From an uncultured Lachnospiraceae bacterium (GTDB lineage: Bacteria > Bacillota_A > Clostridia > Lachnospirales > Lachnospiraceae): 7,119 nt of DNA. Under the pieces are notes generated by a model. The model did no database searches. It was not told the DNA's origin and saw nothing but the letters and a program-made list of their open reading frames with translations. The stretch lies in contig CAMMZE010000054.1 of the NCBI GenBank assembly GCA_946529195.1, positions 1 through 7,119 on the forward strand, read 5' to 3'. Below, one piece after another: positions 6,797 through 7,119 of the stretch. A program made the translations under genes and the position numbers. Numbering within the stretch: the stretch's first letter is position 1; every line of letters starts with the position of its first letter.

Positions 6797-6866
6797 ACCT
6801 AACGGAATAACCAGCGGGCAGACTGTTCCCGGGCAGATTCCTTAGGGCGTCGCTTCTCATAAAAAG

Positions 6867-6889
6867 TGGAAACCTGACAGATTGGAAAC
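6867..6889. repeat. Direct repeats upstream of the malQ promoter
   Basis: TGGAAAC occurs at 6867-6873 and 6883-6889, 16 bases apart. A second pair, GGGCAGA, occurs at 6816-6822 and 6831-6837. The first pair sits roughly 42 to 64 bases before the presumed malQ transcription start, where activator sites are common. Whether either pair is a protein-binding site cannot be judged from one sequence. Confidence 0.3.
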
Positions 6890-6896
6890 AGAGACT

Positions 6897-6912
6897 GTAT
6901 TTTTGAGAATAC
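6897..6912. promoter_or_regulatory. Short inverted repeat over the malQ -35 region (possible operator)
   Basis: GTATT (6897-6901) and AATAC (6908-6912) form a perfect 5-base inverted repeat around six bases. It covers the place where the malQ -35 box should be (about 6896-6901). It lacks the central CG of LacI-family or catabolite-repression operators. A repressor site is possible, but such short palindromes also arise by chance. Confidence 0.25.
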
Positions 6913-6918
6913 TTCGTG

Positions 6919-6924
6919 TATAAT
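6919..6924 (+). promoter_or_regulatory. -10 box of the malQ promoter
   Basis: A perfect TATAAT lies 25 bases before the malQ ATG. At a 17-base distance the -35 position reads TGTATT, a poor match, and the -10 lacks the TGN extension. A strong -10 with a weak -35 is typical of a regulated promoter, in keeping with a maltodextrin-use gene; the regulation itself is inference. Confidence 0.55.
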
Positions 6925-6949
6925 ATCTGCAATAGGAGGATTATATAAA

Positions 6950-7119
6950 ATGAAACACGAATCTAAGAATGAGAAAAAGCGCCGCCCCCGTTACAGCGGC
7001 ATCCTTCTCCATCCGACTTCGCTTCCCGGCCCTTACGGGATTGGTGATCTCGGGAAAAGCGCCTATGATTTTATAGATTTTCTGGACCAGGCCGGACAGT
7101 CTGTCTGGCAGTGCCTTCC
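6950..7119 (+). CDS. malQ: 4-alpha-glucanotransferase (amylomaltase, GH77), N-terminal part (3' end outside window)
   Basis: The first 56 codons of amylomaltase, which transfers alpha-1,4-glucan segments between maltodextrins and releases glucose, in the cytoplasm, for maltose, maltodextrin or glycogen use. The diagnostic N-terminal signature is present: 'RYSGILLHPTSLPGPYGIGD' (14-33) followed by 'FIDFLDQAGQSVWQCLP' (41-57), where family members usually have WQ(V/I)LP. A lysine- and arginine-rich stretch of about 13 residues precedes the signature and is a slightly longer leader than in many relatives. The ATG has AGGAGGA 9 bases upstream (6934-6940). The active-site residues lie beyond the window, so catalytic integrity cannot be judged. 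It is divergent from the 842-residue gene and shares a 211 bp control region with it. Confidence 0.95.
   Translation, partial: MKHESKNEKKRRPRYSGILLHPTSLPGPYGIGDLGKSAYDFIDFLDQAGQSVWQCL

Noticed and set aside
6247..6810. 187-residue plus-strand open frame overlapping the start and promoter of the 842-residue gene
   Set aside because: It is antisense to a well-supported gene with composition expected of a reverse-strand reading; no start signal is seen.
6735..6932. 65-residue minus-strand open frame in the malQ intergenic region
   Set aside because: It runs across the malQ -10 and -35 regions and the other gene's promoter, has no ribosome binding site at its start, and shows no recognisable motif.

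Overview
The window looks like a stretch of chromosome from a Gram-positive anaerobe of the Clostridia, most likely Lachnospiraceae (for example a Blautia-like gut bacterium). This rests on the strong AGGAGG-type ribosome binding sites, moderate GC content, and the protein styles: a PFK with the clostridial 'TIDLDIACT' signature, a 'GREDQSVNEKNM'-type GT2 glycosyltransferase, and a clostridial zinc-dependent phospholipase C-like protein. The organism assignment is inference; no rRNA or marker alignment was possible.

Layout from left to right. (1) 1-760, minus strand: the N-terminal 253 residues of a family 2 glycosyltransferase, running off the left edge and probably starting at TTG. (2) 827-2152, minus: rarA/mgsA, a complete AAA+ clamp-loader-like ATPase of replication-fork maintenance. 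It lies 66 bp upstream of the glycosyltransferase and is possibly co-transcribed with it. (3) 2153-2277: a divergent intergenic region with a good sigma-A-type promoter for the rightward gene. (4) 2278-3207, plus: a protein of the zinc-dependent phospholipase C superfamily in which several expected metal-ligand positions are substituted. (5) 3209-4183, minus: pfkA, ATP-type 6-phosphofructokinase, convergent with the previous gene and separated from it by one base. (6) 4210-6738, minus: a large membrane-anchored extracytoplasmic protein of 842 residues with no recognised name. It has an N-terminal membrane segment, probable beta-sandwich and beta-propeller-like parts, and a C-terminal region that resembles a C39-like papain-fold peptidase whose catalytic Cys and His appear to be lost. 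It sits 26 bp upstream of pfkA and may share its transcript. (7) 6739-6949: a divergent regulatory region with an extended -10 promoter for the 842-residue gene and a TATAAT -10 for the next gene. (8) 6950-7119, plus: the first 56 codons of malQ (4-alpha-glucanotransferase, GH77), running off the right edge.

Functionally, malQ and pfkA connect glycogen/maltodextrin use to glycolysis, rarA is DNA maintenance, and the glycosyltransferase and the 842-residue protein point to the cell envelope. There is no mobile element, CRISPR array, tRNA or rRNA. Apart from the two terminal partial genes every coding region is intact. The most interesting material is the pair of apparently non-catalytic enzyme homologues: the C39-like tail of the 842-residue protein and the phospholipase C-like protein. 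I see no strong evidence for a new multi-gene system.
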